From the NCBI GenBank assembly GCA_014706295.1, contig JACSVZ010000011.1, positions 12,802,163-12,866,162 on the forward strand: DNA of 64,000 nucleotides. The letters run 5' to 3'. The notes under the pieces are model-generated. The model made no database searches. It saw nothing but the letters and a program-made list of their open reading frames with translations, and was not told the DNA's origin. How positions within the stretch are numbered: position 1 is the stretch's first letter; the number at the start of each line of letters is the position of its first letter. The position numbers and the translations under genes were made by a program. This document shows, in pieces, positions 19,401 to 33,539 of this stretch. The DNA comes from Lycocorax pyrrhopterus obiensis. Lineage: Eukaryota; Chordata; Aves; Passeriformes; Paradisaeidae.

Positions 19401-22400
19401 TACAGACCTCAGGGAAAATGAGGCCAAGATTTTCCTGCCTGAGAGCTGCAGAGTATCCTTATATGCAGACCTCAGGCTTTGTTCAAATTCAAAACATTTG
19501 TAAACGTAATTCAAATTCACTTAGGCTTCCCCATCTGGCCAGTGTTTATAATGGCTGGCAGAGCTCCCTGGTGGCACTGTCACTGGGAAGGTTGAGACAA
19601 GGAAGGAAGCACATCGGGTCCCATAGGGATGAGGGTAACACATTTTATTCCTTCAGGCAGTCCAAGTTCTGTGCTGGGGGCAGGATATTGGCTGGCACTT
19701 TCCCTGGTGATGTTGACAATCCACGACAAAGATTTGCAGGCAGTGAGAGGTGTTTGGTTGAGCAGACTAACAGCTGAGTGCTTTTGCCTCTGAAACAGCT
19801 GCAGCAAAGGGGATGGGCTGGGTAAAATCATGCTTTAGGCTGAGTTTGGCTTACAAGAGGCCTCTCAGGCTGTGCTGCAAGAAGGGCCAGGTGTTTTATA
19901 AATGTGTAAGACCATAACTGAGGGGCCTGAGTGAGCCCACTTAAAATCTGACTGCCCTGTGACCTGCTGGTTCTTGTCATGGGGGATTTTATTTATATGT
20001 AGCAGTAAACCCGTTTTGTCGGACTAACTTGGCCTGTGTTGTGTGACAGCAGAGGGCAGCAGTTCCCAGCAGGAACACTCACCCTGCCTAATCTGGAGGA
20101 GGAGGCAGAGCTGGGGCTTCTGCTGCTCTTGCTTTTCATGTGAGCACTGCTGCCTGAGCTGTTCGAAAAATCTGAGAGCTGTGAGCCATAGTAGGGACTT
20201 TGCTACTTCCCTGGGCAAGCCAGACTGTAGGAATACCTTTCGTTCACTTCATTCACTGTCCTTTGAAATGTTGGTTGCCTTATGTGAACAGAAGTTGTTC
20301 AGGGCTCCTAAGATACTGATTTTATGCTTTTGACACCAGTATTTTATCTGTAGTTTCTTAAGAATTATAACTAAGAAAAAGACATGTTTTCCTGCACCAG
20401 TTGCTTTTCTAGTGTCCTTTGTACTGCTCAGTGCTTACTGTTTCCCTTGGGCAACTGCAGAGGAATCACTAGAAATTTCTACCAATTTTTGATGGAATAG
20501 GCAACAGCTGGAGCCTGGGTGACAATGAGACTGTAATTCTGCATGCACCAAGGCTAATGCATATTTTGTTTACAGCAGTTATTGTATCAATAGGTTACAG
20601 AGCCAGCAACAGAAGGTTTGCAGTGAGGTCTGGAGCACCGTTTTCTGCTGGTACCAGAGTTACAACAAAGTTATGTTCTTTAGCTCTTTGATAACAGAAA
20701 AATCCTTCAATGTTTTTTGCCCCCTTGATTTCTGTGGTATGCGAAGCTGATGCTTTTGTGTTGTTTGCTACATCTTGCTTCTTTTAATGGGTTACACTGT
20801 TAGCTGGGTGTAGGGTACAAGGGGTACTTGCTACTCACAGCTGCTGGTACTTTCCCCTAATGGCAGTAGGTGAGGCCCAGAGGGCTGCTTTTTCTTCAGA
20901 ATAGCAGGAGGTTGTCTTTGCACCACTCCAACGTCTGCAAATGCTCTGAATACCAAACACTGTCTTCCTTGCCTGGGGAAGCAGCTGGCAAATCATTGGT
21001 TATAAAAGGCCAACACACGGTAGTTGTGTGTGCGTGCGTTTGTTTCTGGACTGAAGGAACTGAAATGAGAGCTGTCTCTGTTCCTTTCTTTTCTAAATGG
21101 TTTGAGGCTACTGTTGAGTGTTGCTCTTTTGAAAGCTTGAGAAGAATTTAGATCAGTATTTAAGCAGTGAAAGATTCAGTGCACAAATTTTCACAGTCTG
21201 CTCACTGAAGCTCTTAAAGAAGATCATTTAGCCCTGATCTCCTGTTGCAGAACAATTTATTTTCTCCTGTAAGAAGATGGTATGATTTTTCTTGCCTGAT
21301 TGGAGTAGCAGAAGTGGCTTGAAAGTGATTCCAGCTACAGAGCTATACTGGAATAGTAAAGGGCCTTCATGTTGTCAACCCCCCTGTAGATTTTTGCTGC
21401 ACTTAATGTCTGTTTTGATGAGTCTGTTCTTGTATCAGTTGCTAATACTGAACTTAGCTTCAAAGTGTAAAAATTAACAATTACCAAATGAAGATTTTAA
21501 TTTAGTGGCTCTTAATTTTAGAAAATACATTATATAATTTTGCCTTGTGAAACTAAAGCTGTTGAATCCTGGAACTAGAAAGAATCTTAAACTGATTGCA
21601 GTGCTTTCTAGTTGGGACTTTTTTGTCTGCTTTTCCTGCCTCCCTCATGTTAAATAGATTAGGAGCAGCAGGTGACTGTCACCCAAATGGCTGTAATTGT
21701 GGGCAGCAAGAGCAATTTGCAAAGGCAGTTCAGCATCTAAATGGAAGTTCAAGCCGTTTCTCCCTGGCAGAAGAGATTGAAGCTCCTTTGAAGCCTCTGG
21801 TTTATGAACTTGCCTCACAATGCAGGACGTATGTTTGCATTAATAGGGAATTGCATCCCTAGTGCCAGGGTTTAACTGTTGCGATTTGTAATTGCTTGTT
21901 TTCTCTTCAGCACTCCGAAAGGATTTGGTCCTTGGCTTTCTTTAAATCTCTGTTGTGCTCAGTGCATCAAAATGGTTCTTCTGTGCTCTTTCCATGAAAG
22001 TGAACTTTGTGTCCAGCTGGGACTGCAGCAGAGTGGAGCTCACATACATGGAGCTGGTCCAGCCCCGTGGTGTCAGTGTGACAACATGTGAGGGAAGAGC
22101 AGAGTCAGGTTATTGATTGCTATCAACAATTGATTTTGCTTTGAAACATCTTCTCTACCTTAAATTGGCTTGTGGAAGGCAAAACTAAGTTCAAAGGAGT
22201 AATGGCTTGGGTGTTAATTCAGGAATGGGAGGCTTGTGTTCAGCACCCTACTTCGTTCATACACCGCAGATTCCAAGTAAAGGACTCCAGACTAGAAGCC
22301 TTGTATTTCTGTGCACATGCTTGCTTTGTGTGGTTTAGAGCCAGAGCTTTAAACAGGTTGTTCTTGTGGTCAGAATGCTCTCCTGGTACTGCAGAGTTGC

Positions 22401-25400
22401 TGTGCTGTACTGATGGTCCTGTATTGTGCTGGCAGAGCTGTGGCTTGTGCTGCTTCAGTGACTCGGCTGCTTCCCCGTGTGCATGAACCAAGCAGCCAAA
22501 GCAAAGCCATAGTAGGGCTCCATTCTCCATCTGTCAATGGGGAGAGCCCTGCTCTTTTCCTGAAATCTGGCAACGTGATCCTGTTACAGCTCCTTTTACT
22601 TTCTCATGAGGATAGGTGGGGTCCACACTGAGCTGGTGCATTGCATGGGCCAAACCAAAGTAGGAAGGGCCAGTGCCAAACAAGCAGTGTCACAGTGAGT
22701 GTGTGACTTGCTGCTGGATATAAGGAATACTTAAAGTTCATATAGTTCTGTAGAAAGAGGCAAACTCATGTCAGAACAGTTTGTTGAGCTGTTCTATGTG
22801 AGACATGAACTCCCAGCTCTGGATAAGGGCTTCCTGCTGTTGATTTGTGTAGGAGACCACATTTGTGACTTAGAATAGCCTCTGGGTTGCTGCTGTAGGA
22901 CTGCTTTTATTTGTGTGACCACTGTGCTCTGAGGAAACAAGCTGTGCTGGTACACGTGCTGAGCAGAGTTGAGTTTGTATTCCAGGTGAGGGAACATGAT
23001 GGTTCAATGTGCAGCTATTACATCTTGAAAGTGCTAAAGAAGTACATAAGGTATCTGATTCATAACCAAATAGTTATAAGATTAAATCATTGTAGTAATT
23101 ATTGGGTTTTATACTGGCTGAAGTTGATACTTCATCTGCCACAGTTAAAGTATGGGATGAAAAAGAACCTGATTTTCACCTGTTACTGTTTGTAAATGAT
23201 TATCGTCTAGGATGTGCCTGGAAAAAACCTCATTGTTCATTCTGTGTTGCTGCTTCACAGGTTTTCAGCTGACATCAAGGATTCAAGAAAGATTATTCAG
23301 AGGTGATTGTTTTCAAGTTGAAATTCAAGGACCTTAGGTTGAAGGGTTTAGTGGTGAAGTTCATGACTTTATGAGCAGAATAAGCAAAGGTGAAGGGAGG
23401 TGGCCGAGAGCAGGTTCTTGTCAGGAGGCTTGCCTGTGCTAATGAAAGCCCTTTCTTGGCCAGTACCCCGAGTCTCTGTGCGAGAATTCCATTGATGATG
23501 GGAATTGTGCAGGCAGAGCTACAGGCCATGGATGGAGTTTCTTTTTTTTGTGTCCTGTGAAGTCATTGAGGTTTAACTTAGGCCTCATTGGGTGAGGTGG
23601 TGAGTCCTGAGCCCAGTCTGAGGTGTTGTCTGGGCAGCTGAGCTCTTCTCCTTGGTGAGCTCCTCAGTAGAGTCGTGCAGAGCTGGTGAAGGACTGATTT
23701 ATTCCCTTGCAGCAAGAAGTGCTAACCTCAGGGTGGAGGTGAGGTTATAATTCAGTTCTCTGCAGCTGTACAGTACTGCTGCTTTGGGATTTCTTGATGC
23801 TGCCTCTCCTTACTGAAATATTGATTTTCTGTTATTAATTTTAGCTCACCTGTGTGCTTGTTGAATGGACAGCTATGTCCTAGACTGCTCAGTGTTTTAA
23901 CTCTGGATCTGCTGTTATCTTCCAGAGCTTCATCCACTTGATCCCAGACCCTTTTTAGGAGATAGCAGGTGGAAAGGGCTGCAGGAGAAACAGATCAGAC
24001 ATCTGAGAACAGCCTGAGCTTTCCACAGTCCTTGCTCAGGCTCTGATTCCTTATCAGTGGCTGTGATGTCCTCTCTGCTCCTTACATGACTAGTAAGACC
24101 AACCAAATGTGACAAAGTTGGCAAAGGGTGTGTTAGCCAAGGAGTTTGGGAGACTGTAACCTGTTCTATTGCTTTGCTTTGAAGACAGTTAAGGTAGCTG
24201 TCTGAGCAATAGCAGCTGGTTCTGCTTCTTCCTGGAAAACAAGAAGAGTGGAAGAAAAATCCTGATGCTGATAATGTATTTCAAGGGGAATAGGTAAAAA
24301 GAGCAGGGAATCTACTCCCACAGTTCTCAAGATTTAGAGCTGGCACAGAGAGCAATTTTAAAAACGTGTAATTGTCCATCTGTGTTCTTGCTCTGTGGTC
24401 TCAGCATGGCCCAGTCAGACTTGTCAGGCTAACGAGCAGTGAGAGGGCATGTAACACCATTAACTCTCTCCTTATCTTGTGATGCTTTTCAGGGATCTCG
24501 GTGGATGAATCAATGCAAGGGGTTGGCAGCATGATCACACTTCTTGCTGGGTGTGAATCTTGGTCATTTGTTTTGTGCTCATGGGGTTTTGAGCAATGCT
24601 GAGTGAAGCACAGTAGCTTTTAAAATCAGGAGAAAGATCAGGAGTTTGGGTGGGCATCTCTTGATGTTGTAGGTGGTGTGGTGCGGTGCACATGAGATCA
24701 AGGTTGATGTGCTTGATGTCTTCCATATGTGCTTTTTTGAAAAAGCTTTTGCTGTATTGCTTATACCTGTGAGTGAGAAGGCAGGTGAGCATTACCAGAA
24801 TTTGTATCTTGAAGCCTGATATTTGGAAAGCCCTGCCTTTTTTCCAGGTGGATAGCAAGTGCTACACAGCTTCTACCAGATGAGGTAGATGGGTGTTGTC
24901 AGGCTAGATATGGAAGACAATGAACTGAACTAATAGGAGCAGAGGAAAAAACCACTCGTATTTTGATGTGCTTTTTGCAATGGCTTTGACTGCAGTAGCA
25001 AAGAATTGTTAGAAAGACAAATGAATTTCAGTGGCCCTTTGAAAAGCCATTCCTTGAGGACTTCTGTTTTGTGTTGCTGACTAGTGGTGCCAGATGTCAG
25101 TAGGGTTTTATCCTCAGTCCTCCTTGGCTAAGGTGTTCTAGAGAAATGTGTTCTAGCCTCTTTCTGGTGACATGCCACTTCCTGAAGGAGGCTTGCACAG
25201 TGCAAAAACCTGGGCTTTTAAGATTTTCCCAGAAGTTTAATCTGAACAGTATAAGCATGGGGATGATGCTGTGGGACCGTAAGACAAATCAAACCAACCA
25301 GAATTACATGGGATATCAACGTGACCACTGTTAAGACGTGGCAGACTAAAAAGTGGGTGGTTGCTTTTCTACTACCAAGCACCAAAATGCTGATCTTGGC

Positions 25401-28400
25401 ATAATGGAGTGTAGGCAGCAGCCTGTTTCTGCCCTTATGCTGTTGTTTTTCCTAGAGGTCAAAGCATGCCTCAGCTATCCACAGTTTATATTGGCTTTTC
25501 CCAATTTAAAAAACAACTATTGATTTTTTTTTTTGGAAGCCAATAAGTGAAAATACGTTACCTTTCAAGAATGACAGGGTCTCAGGGGCACGTTTTGATA
25601 ACCTTTCCTCTGTGTGCATCCATTCCCTGATGCTTCAGAATTTCCCTGGGGAATGCTAACATTGTATGATGCTGACTGGCACGACAGTGGCCCAGAGATG
25701 AGGTCAGTAAGTGTGAGCAGGAGCTGTGCTGTGTGCTGGTTCACTTGTGAGCCATTTGCCTTTCTCAGAGGCAGCTGCAGAAATTGTGACTTCATAACCA
25801 TCAAACCTAGCCAGGACTCTAAGCCAGAACACTCGCTTCTAAAGTAAATCATGTTATGGTTTGCTTAATGTTCTTGGAGAAGGGGAATGGCCTAATGAAC
25901 ACTGTTTAGTCAGGGTTTTTTCATTAGTAGATGTGCAGATGAGGCTTCTGCTCAGAGGGACTGTAACTTGCAAAGTGTTACACAGTAGCACTACACTCAC
26001 CAACATGCTCCCCCCTGTTGTCTTCCTTTATCTCACCATGCTTTTGAAACTCCCAAAGTGCCTGAGCAGATGCCCACCTGAAAGTCATCTCCGGCTTCTA
26101 ATGTGGCTTGCTACTTTCAAGGAAATGATTTATGTGTGCTGGTTTCATTTGTGTGGTTTTTCCTGGTAATCATTGTGATGGAAAAGAAGGCTCAGCTGGG
26201 ATCTCCAGAGGTAGGAGGAGTCTCAAAGCATCTCCAAAATGATGGATTGACCTCCAGGTTAATTTGGGCATTTCTAGGTCTTTCAAACCTGTGGTGTTTG
26301 GGTGCTGCGTTTGGGAGCTGGATGACAAACTGTGTTCTCTCATCTTCAGGTTCTTCCATGTGTGTTCTGCCTGTGTTCTGTGTAAGTTAGTGTGGAAATA
26401 CTTCGGTAAAAATCACACCCTTCCCCAGCAGAAGACATTGTTTCTTTATCTGGCTCTCAGGTATTTTCCTTGGTTTTAAAAATCTGAAAACAGAACATGC
26501 TTAGTGACCTATTCAGGTCTCACAGTCTGAATAGCTCTTCTGCTATTAGTACGGGGATCTTTGGTCCCTCTGTTCATGCCTTCATCTCAGGGGCCTCAGA
26601 TCCAGTCCCAGCATTTTGCTGCTTGGCCTGTTGCCCTTGCTTCCAAGCTGCTGCTCATTCCTGACAGCTCCAGGCACAGAAAAGGGCTTTTGATGTCTGG
26701 TGAGGTGCTGGCAGAGGCTGCTTTACAGGCTTTGGGCCTGGGGTTTCCCCTGCTGGAAAGTGCAGCTTGCAAGATGCATTATTTTTTTTTCCTGTAACTA
26801 AGAGATGGTGAAGCAAGAGGGTTTCTGTGTTAGCCTGAAGGGGAGGCAGAGCTGTTTGCTGCTGTACTATCTCATTAACGCGTTACAAACCAAGCCAAGC
26901 TTAGTCTGGCCTTTCCCCCATGAGGCTGCTTCTGCTTTGTAGTGTGTGTTGGCTCCTGTTATGATCTGTGTAACCTTTGTGTCTAGTGTTCACAGCTCTA
27001 AGTGAATTTGGAACCCCTGGCTCTTGATACCTATGGTACTCCTTCCTTCAGCAGGAGAGATGTCCATGACACGAATGCTGCACTGCTTTGTGGGAGTTGG
27101 AGGGTTGCAGGGTTCTGTCTGGCTTTCAGTGTATTTGCAGGTCATGGTTGACCGGGTCAGGGGACTGTCACACACATGCAGCAGCTCATCTGTTCACCTG
27201 GATTGCTCAACTCAGAGGTGTGTTCCCTAATGTGGAGTTAATCCTTTTGAGAGGTACAAATTAAAATACAGGGATGCCTCAAAGGTTGACACGCTAAAGC
27301 ATGGTGGGATTTTGAGGCAGTGCAATGGAGCTGGCCAAGGGAATAGTTATCCAGAGAAGTAAGAAGAGACGTGGTACTTGGAGGTGCTTAAAACTAGGGT
27401 GAATAAAGCTCCAGTCAACATGATAACATGATGAAGGCTTGTGCCCTGGCTGCAGGTCAGCTTCTCCAGAGAGCCATGTTTGACATGCTCTACCTGTTGC
27501 AAGCCCCAGTGGGAGCTTTGTAACTGGAGCACTACTTCCCTCTGGATTTAGGCAGCCTCTTGCAGAAGCTGCAAGCAGAGGTCCAAGAGGGGCCTGACAG
27601 CTTGGTCAGCATCTCAGGAGGCAGCACTGTCCATACGTTTTCTTTGCATCTGTCACGGAATCTTTGTCATACAGGAGATGATGGAAAATCGTTCGTTTCC
27701 TTCAAGGCTTACATGGTTATGCATTATTGATATTAAAATACCATTCACCTTTGCTTGTTTTCAGGTGAGTTGGTTTGAGATGCAGCCTGGGCTGACTGCT
27801 TGGATAGCAGCCCACACCTGCTGTGAGGAGCAGCACCAGGCAGGCAGCTTGGCCCTTGCCTGACTCCAAGAGAGCTCTCATCACATTTGATTCTTTTTAG
27901 AAACCAGCCAGCTTCTCCTGCCTATCTAGTCAGCCTACAAAATTATCAGTTATTCCAGCTTGGTCTTGTCTGTGTTGCTTCAGAGAATAGGCTCAGTTTT
28001 CCAGGGAACAGCTTCTCCCACCTGGTTTGAAGAAGAATGTTTTTTTCTGAAAGGGGGAAAACGAATGTTTTACTTTGAAATTAGAAAAGTGATGGGGACG
28101 TACTAATTTTAGCTCTCTACACCAGATAATTCAACATAAAATACATGCATATGCAGTGTGCAGGCCGATGTGATCTGGAGGTTCACTTGTGTGAGGACTT
28201 AATTCCCTCCTGGAAAGTGCTGAACCTGTGCTCTCCAGCATTTTCAGGACCTTGCAGGCTGGTGGATCTGGCCCTCGTGCAGTGCATCTGTCTGTGGAAG
28301 GCACATGGGACATTGCAGCTGGAGCACAAAAGTCCACCAAAAAAATATTCAGAAAAAATATTCCTCAGCTCAAAACGGATTAGTTTTTTTAACAAACCCC

Positions 28401-31400
28401 TGTAGATGAGTATTACTTTCTCCTCAAGTGATCATTCCAGAAGGCTGGAGGACTATTTATTGAGACTAAACACAGATGGGTAATACTGAAATAGGGTAAT
28501 TAGCCTCATTTTTGTCCCCCTTGGTCTGTGATTCCCCAGAGCTAACAACATTAAGATAGTGTGGAAAGTTTTATAACTGTGTCAGGTCTAAACTGGGGCA
28601 GGTTTCCCAAGTGAGGAGTGTGTCCTGAGTACGAGTGGTAAAGAGCTGGCATTTTCCACAGCTTCCACTCTTGTTCTCCCTTTCTCAGCAGGAAAATCAG
28701 GGGAGAGGGTAACTTTGTGCTGCTGTGAGTAAAGATTTTGACTGTCTTCTCTGTTCTAAGTTCCCCTATACCCAAATACCAACATGTGCATTCTCAGCCT
28801 GATGTGCACCAGGTGTTTTGGTTAGGAGAATGTAGCTGTGTTGAGCCTCCTGGGGGTAAATTGGAGGGATTTTGGCACTTGGGATGCATAAAGTTGCTAT
28901 TACACAGCAGACTACAGATATTAGCCTGCAAGCCTTCTTGATATGCCTGTTTGTCTTTCCCAGCTTGTCCTTATCCTGCCTCCATTTCCCTTCTGTGCAA
29001 AGATGAAGCTCTGCTGATGCACTTCTCCAAGGGCTTGCAGGGCACCTTGCTGCTGAGCTGGGCACTTTGCTAACACACCGCAGCCTTGGCATCCCTTATG
29101 CAAATTCTGTTTCTGGCCAGCAGGACTGGATTCAGCTGTGCTGTAGTGGAGGCATCTGAGCACAACACTGGGGCAAGTCCTGGGCTGTGGGTGTTGTGTT
29201 GTGCCACAGTGTGATGGATTGGGAGCCTCCTCTTCACCCTGGTAGCTCTACACCTCGTGTAAGGCTGCAGCAGACTGGTGTATTAGACTCACTCTGCCAC
29301 TGAACTGAAGCATGAAAATTTGGATTTAATCCCTTTCTGCAGATTAGCTAGAGCTGTCAGCATAATGCTCATTCCAGCATGTATTCCTCCTTCCTTGTAG
29401 CAGTTTATGTGGCTAAGGGCACTGCTGGAAGCAGATCAAGCGCTTGTTCTTAAATTAATCTGCTACATTTCAGTACTGTAAGTTCTCTGTGGAACCCCTT
29501 CTGGGGCAGCCTTGACAGCAGGTGTTGTCTTCATGTGGTTTGTGCCCAGTGTACATAACTGGGGCCTTTTGCATGCATGTGGGTTGCATCATTTCAGTTG
29601 GTAACTGTAAAAGGAAGGGTGATAAGTTCTTCAGTGGAAGATGGAACTAACATACCCACCACTGGGCACCAAACCAGCAGGCTGGGTGGGTATGGCTATG
29701 CCTAAATGCTTGGGTACCACTTTGAACTTGGTTCAGAGATGAAGGGTCTTAAGAAGGACATCTGTAAGTACTTGAGGCACTTAGTGATCCAGTTTCTAGT
29801 GTGTTTTCCTTATAATAACTTCTAAATATGGAAGACATTTTTATTTTACAGTTGCACAGCACCTTGTACAGTAGCATCATCTGTGCTACCAGGCTCCAGC
29901 ATGGTCCAAAAAATTAATAACTGTTCTGTGTTTTGGAAGTCTTATTATGCAATTTAATAGCATAGCAGTGTAATGAAATCTCTGCGGTAAAGTGATGAGA
30001 GTGAGCGGTTTTGTGTGTGAATTAGAGGGGCTGCAAGTGGGCGAGACACTAGCTACTTGTTTTATTGCTGACAATATACTTATTTTCATGTTTATTCCTG
30101 GATTACAATGTGTGAATAGCATCCTAGTAAACAGTCAGGCAAATAGTTATTTATCAAGTATTTAAAAGTGAAAGGTCTTGTAATTTTCCTTAGTAATGAC
30201 TGTGATTTCTTCCAGCTGGATTAATGACTCCCATTTCTCCCCATGAAGAACAAGAATTGTTTTGGTTTCTACATGGAGAGAGTTATTGTCTCCCATAATA
30301 ATGCAGACCAGAGGATTTCTTTTTCCTTCTTGGCCTGAGATCTGGGAAAGGTTGAAATGTGCATAACCTGAATTAATACCTTGTAAAGCTCTTTAATACT
30401 CTTCCTTCATTCCTGTTGGAGTGATGCAGGAGTTGCTGCTGGCATCAGCCCAGCAGCAGCCTGCCTCAGAGCAGCTTTTGTTTCAGTTTATGAGGCAGTA
30501 AGTGGGTCTTGTGATGGAATTGCCTTGAAAGGTCACTTTTAATTACATTTCTGTCGCATTCCTCTGTCCTCAGCTGGGCAGTCCTGGTGGAACAGGTTGC
30601 ATGCAGCTTTGCAGCTGAATTTCTGCAGCAGACAACTCCAAAAATATATGTTAGAGCAGCTGTTGGCAGGCCAAAGAGAGCAAAGAAAATGGAACTAAGT
30701 GTTGTATTTTGTGCCCAGCCATTGTTACTGGTACCCTGAGGTGCAGGAGGGTGGGAGAATCAAAGCATAACTAAGCCATTGGTAGCAACCTGTCTTGTAC
30801 CCCTGGACAGCTGAGGTGTCTGTCATTGAAGGCCCGTGCCAGACTCTCTCTGTGCATCATGTGCTTCGTGATGAGGGTCCTCAGCAGGCAGAGGTTTCTG
30901 CTTTCTCGCCCTTGCTGGGATTGAGCACCTGCCTGTTCCAGGAGCTGTGGCTTGTAGTCCTGGTCCAACCAAGTGTGTGCTATCTCTGTCGGAGTAAAAA
31001 TCCTGAGAGCTATTTATCATTTTAGCCTTGTGCCTTTCTTTTCCTCAGCTGGTAGGGGAGACATCAGTCAGTTTTGTCTCTGGGTTGGAGAAGGCTGAAG
31101 ATACTCAGGAGGTTAAGGCCAAAGGCCCAGTGCTGTGATCCCAGCTCTGCCACTGGCTTTGAAGACTTGCTCGCAGTTGTGTGTATCCAGATCCTGTAAG
31201 CTACTTAACTGCCAGATTCCTGTAGGTTTGTGGGAGCTGAGCTGGGCTGTCATCTCTTAGCAGAGCCTGTGGGAAGGCATGCTTTCAGTGACCTCTGCCT
31301 CCTTTCCCAGCCCCTGCCTCCTCTTGGTCCTACACTCTTCAAGGCCCAGAAACGTGCAGGGTTCAACAGCTGGGATCCAATCCAGGAGCAGGTCCCATGG

Positions 31401-33539
31401 CTGTATTGAGACCAGTGGAGAGTTGGGGTTTTTTTTCCAGGCCACGTGGTTACTATGCTACACTTCTTGGATTCCTGAACACTTGAGGTTGCCTGATGTT
31501 TCTCTCTGTGGCTCACGTGCTCCCTTGCATGCCAGGGGTGCACCCTGATGGCACAGCAGTGCAGGGGGTGACAAGAGGAGAGGGACCCTGCCAGGAGCTA
31601 GCTCTGCAGAGTGCACAAGAGAGGGTCCTGCTTCTCAGCTTGGCAGGGGTCAGAGCTGGCTGTTTAGCTGCTGCATTTGAAAATAGACTGTGTGATTGCA
31701 TTGATCTGAACTGAGCCTCATGGTTGAGGGGAATTCTGTCTGATTGCTGCATGAAGACACCAAGTTTATCCTGTCAAATGAAATCCATGGACGTAGGGTA
31801 GCCTTTGGTGTATGACTGCTGCATGATGTGACCACTGTTGCCAAGGGCTGTGGCTGGATGGTGTGTTTGGGGTGTTCTAAATTGTGATGATGCTGTAGCA
31901 AGGCTTTTTTTTCTCCCTGAACTGCCTTTCCCCATATTCCCACCCCTTCCCTCACCAGTCTGATCAGCAAACACTTCTAAATATTCATAGTGTAGGATTT
32001 GTCTCTATCCGCATGACTGCCGTGGTTTGAAAGGCATGTGACAATGCAGGGGGGAAATGGGGTTAATCTCCTCCTGCACTGGCAGAACAAGGCTGAGCAG
32101 TTGTACAGCACAGGCATTTATTCTTGTGCCTTTTCCACTGCACTTGCAGTCTGTGGAGAAGGAGGAAGGAAGTTTCAGATGCTGATTCACTGTCAGGATG
32201 GAGACATGGATGCACTAGTTGTGTGCAAGTGAGATTTCAGGACATCAGTGCCTCCAGGGTTAACAGATAACTCTGTCACTTTCGTGATGCCAGCCCAGCA
32301 GAAACCGTCTGGAGCTGCAGCTCCTGGGGTTTCTCCATGACTATTAGCCAGTTCTTACATGGAAGTTGTGGGGTCAGGTTGGTGAGTAGGAAGCAAGCAG
32401 CGATTAGCCTGACTTGTAGCTGGAGAAGATCCCATGACCAGCCAGGCTTTCAGCCTCTCATCAGCATGTGCTCTAGACCAGGGATGAACCTGCACACCCT
32501 TGCTGGAACAGATGCAGCCAGAGGCCCAGGCTGCAGGAGGGTGAGATGGAGGATTGTTTCTTCTGTGCTGACTGCGCTGTGGGTCAGGCTGTCTCTGTGC
32601 CCATAGAGCTGCAGGGCCTTGGAGAGGCTCACAGGCTTGTGCTCTATGGGAGCAAAATTGTTAGCTTGGCAAATCAGGGCAACCTCATTAAGAGCTACTG
32701 AGAGCGTGAAAAGCATGTTGCTGGAGGCAGGTCATGGTAAATGAGAGGGCTAAAGTAGCTGGGGTTTTCTAACAATTAATTATTGAGTGGTTTTCTAGAG
32801 ATTCTTTCTCATGTTTATAATTCATTCCCTGCTGTAGATGCCATATTGATTTATAATTTTTTGAAGTTCAATATTTTGCACCCTTGGGGCCTCAAACAAA
32901 AATTAGCTAGAAAATGAGAATAAACTTCTGCATTCTGCCTTGTCAGAGCTTTCTCTCCTGTTCCCATTCCCAGAGCTGGTTTCCATGCTCTGGTTTGGGT
33001 TGCAGATGTTGCCAAGCCTATGTGCCGTGGGCTGCGAGACGTGGGTGGCAGAAGAGCTGCCTCACTGACCAACAAATGAGAAAATCAAGAGCCCAATTAA
33101 GAGCCTGGAATTGCCCCCAGTGACCTGAGGAGAGCATTTAGTAGCTGCTACTGAGACCGGCCTATTTGAATGAATAAGCATTCCAGTTTGTTGGAAGGAA
33201 AAAAATCCCCTCCTCCCCCAGCTCTAATCAGCTACTCTTTTCCTTTTTTCTGCCATGAATGTAGAGGGTTTGTCACTGGAATGAAATGTAAACAAGATGT
33301 GTGTTCTTCAGCTTGCAACTGGTGAAGGTGATCTCTGTGCGGGGGATGTGGGGACTCATACCTGTTTTCTGTGTTTCCTTGATGGATCTTTGATTTTACT
33401 GTTGAGTACAGCTCTTTCTCTTTTCCTCCAACAGAGTGACTAAAGAAGTGGACTCAAACTCAAAAGAAGCGAAATCTTTTCTGAAGCAGCAAGAGAAACT
33501 GCAGTCAGCAGCTCCAGCTTCCTTGCCGACAGTCTCGGG
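16165..33539 (+). CDS. CFDP1: CFDP1 (BCNT), chromatin-remodelling subunit, exons 1-5, 3' end outside window
   Basis: Exons 16165-16225, 16291-16399, 17150-17381, 19155-19255 and 33435-33539 give 608 coding bases, about 202 residues, with chained phases (1, 2, 0, 2, 2). CFDP1 is the vertebrate relative of yeast Swc5 and is linked to the SRCAP complex, which deposits H2A.Z. Landmarks: acidic start [13 protein letters not shown] and [12 protein letters not shown], basic RKRKKGG, a long Glu/Lys stretch, [29 protein letters not shown], and [13 protein letters not shown]. All match human CFDP1 in order. The conserved C-terminal BCNT domain (about 80 residues, the last two exons in human) is missing because the window ends first. 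Intron 1 is 65 bases, intron 4 about 14 kb and intron 5 over 30 kb. The start has a strong context (CGCACCATGT). Confidence 0.93.
16689..16882 (-). repeat. CR1 LINE 3'-end fragment in CFDP1 intron 2
   Basis: The plus strand carries CR1 landmarks in reverse-complement order: TTGGGTTGGAAGGGACC, CCCCCCTGCCATGGGCAGGG, CTAGACCAGG, CCAACCTGGCCTTGAACAC and GGCCAACCTGTGCCAGTG. About 195 bases remain and similarity to the recalled avian CR1 3' consensus is high, so it is younger than the copy at 13106. It lies in antisense orientation between exons 2 and 3 of CFDP1. Confidence 0.92.
17382..19154 (+). other. CFDP1: CFDP1 intron 3
   Basis: This intron begins GTAATG and ends in TTTTATAG. It contains a short A-rich run at about 17757-17766, T-rich stretches and no recognisable exon, RNA gene or transposon. 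Confidence 0.7.
19256..33434 (+). other. CFDP1: CFDP1 intron 4 (about 14.2 kb)
   Basis: The donor is GTAAGT at 19256 and the acceptor CCAACAG ends at 33434. I found no coding exon, RNA gene or CR1 copy that I can defend. Open frames on both strands are short and do not resemble known proteins. A stretch around 21660-21830 reads unusually smoothly and could be a conserved non-coding element, but that is only an impression. Large introns are expected, as human CFDP1 spans well over 100 kb. Confidence 0.65.
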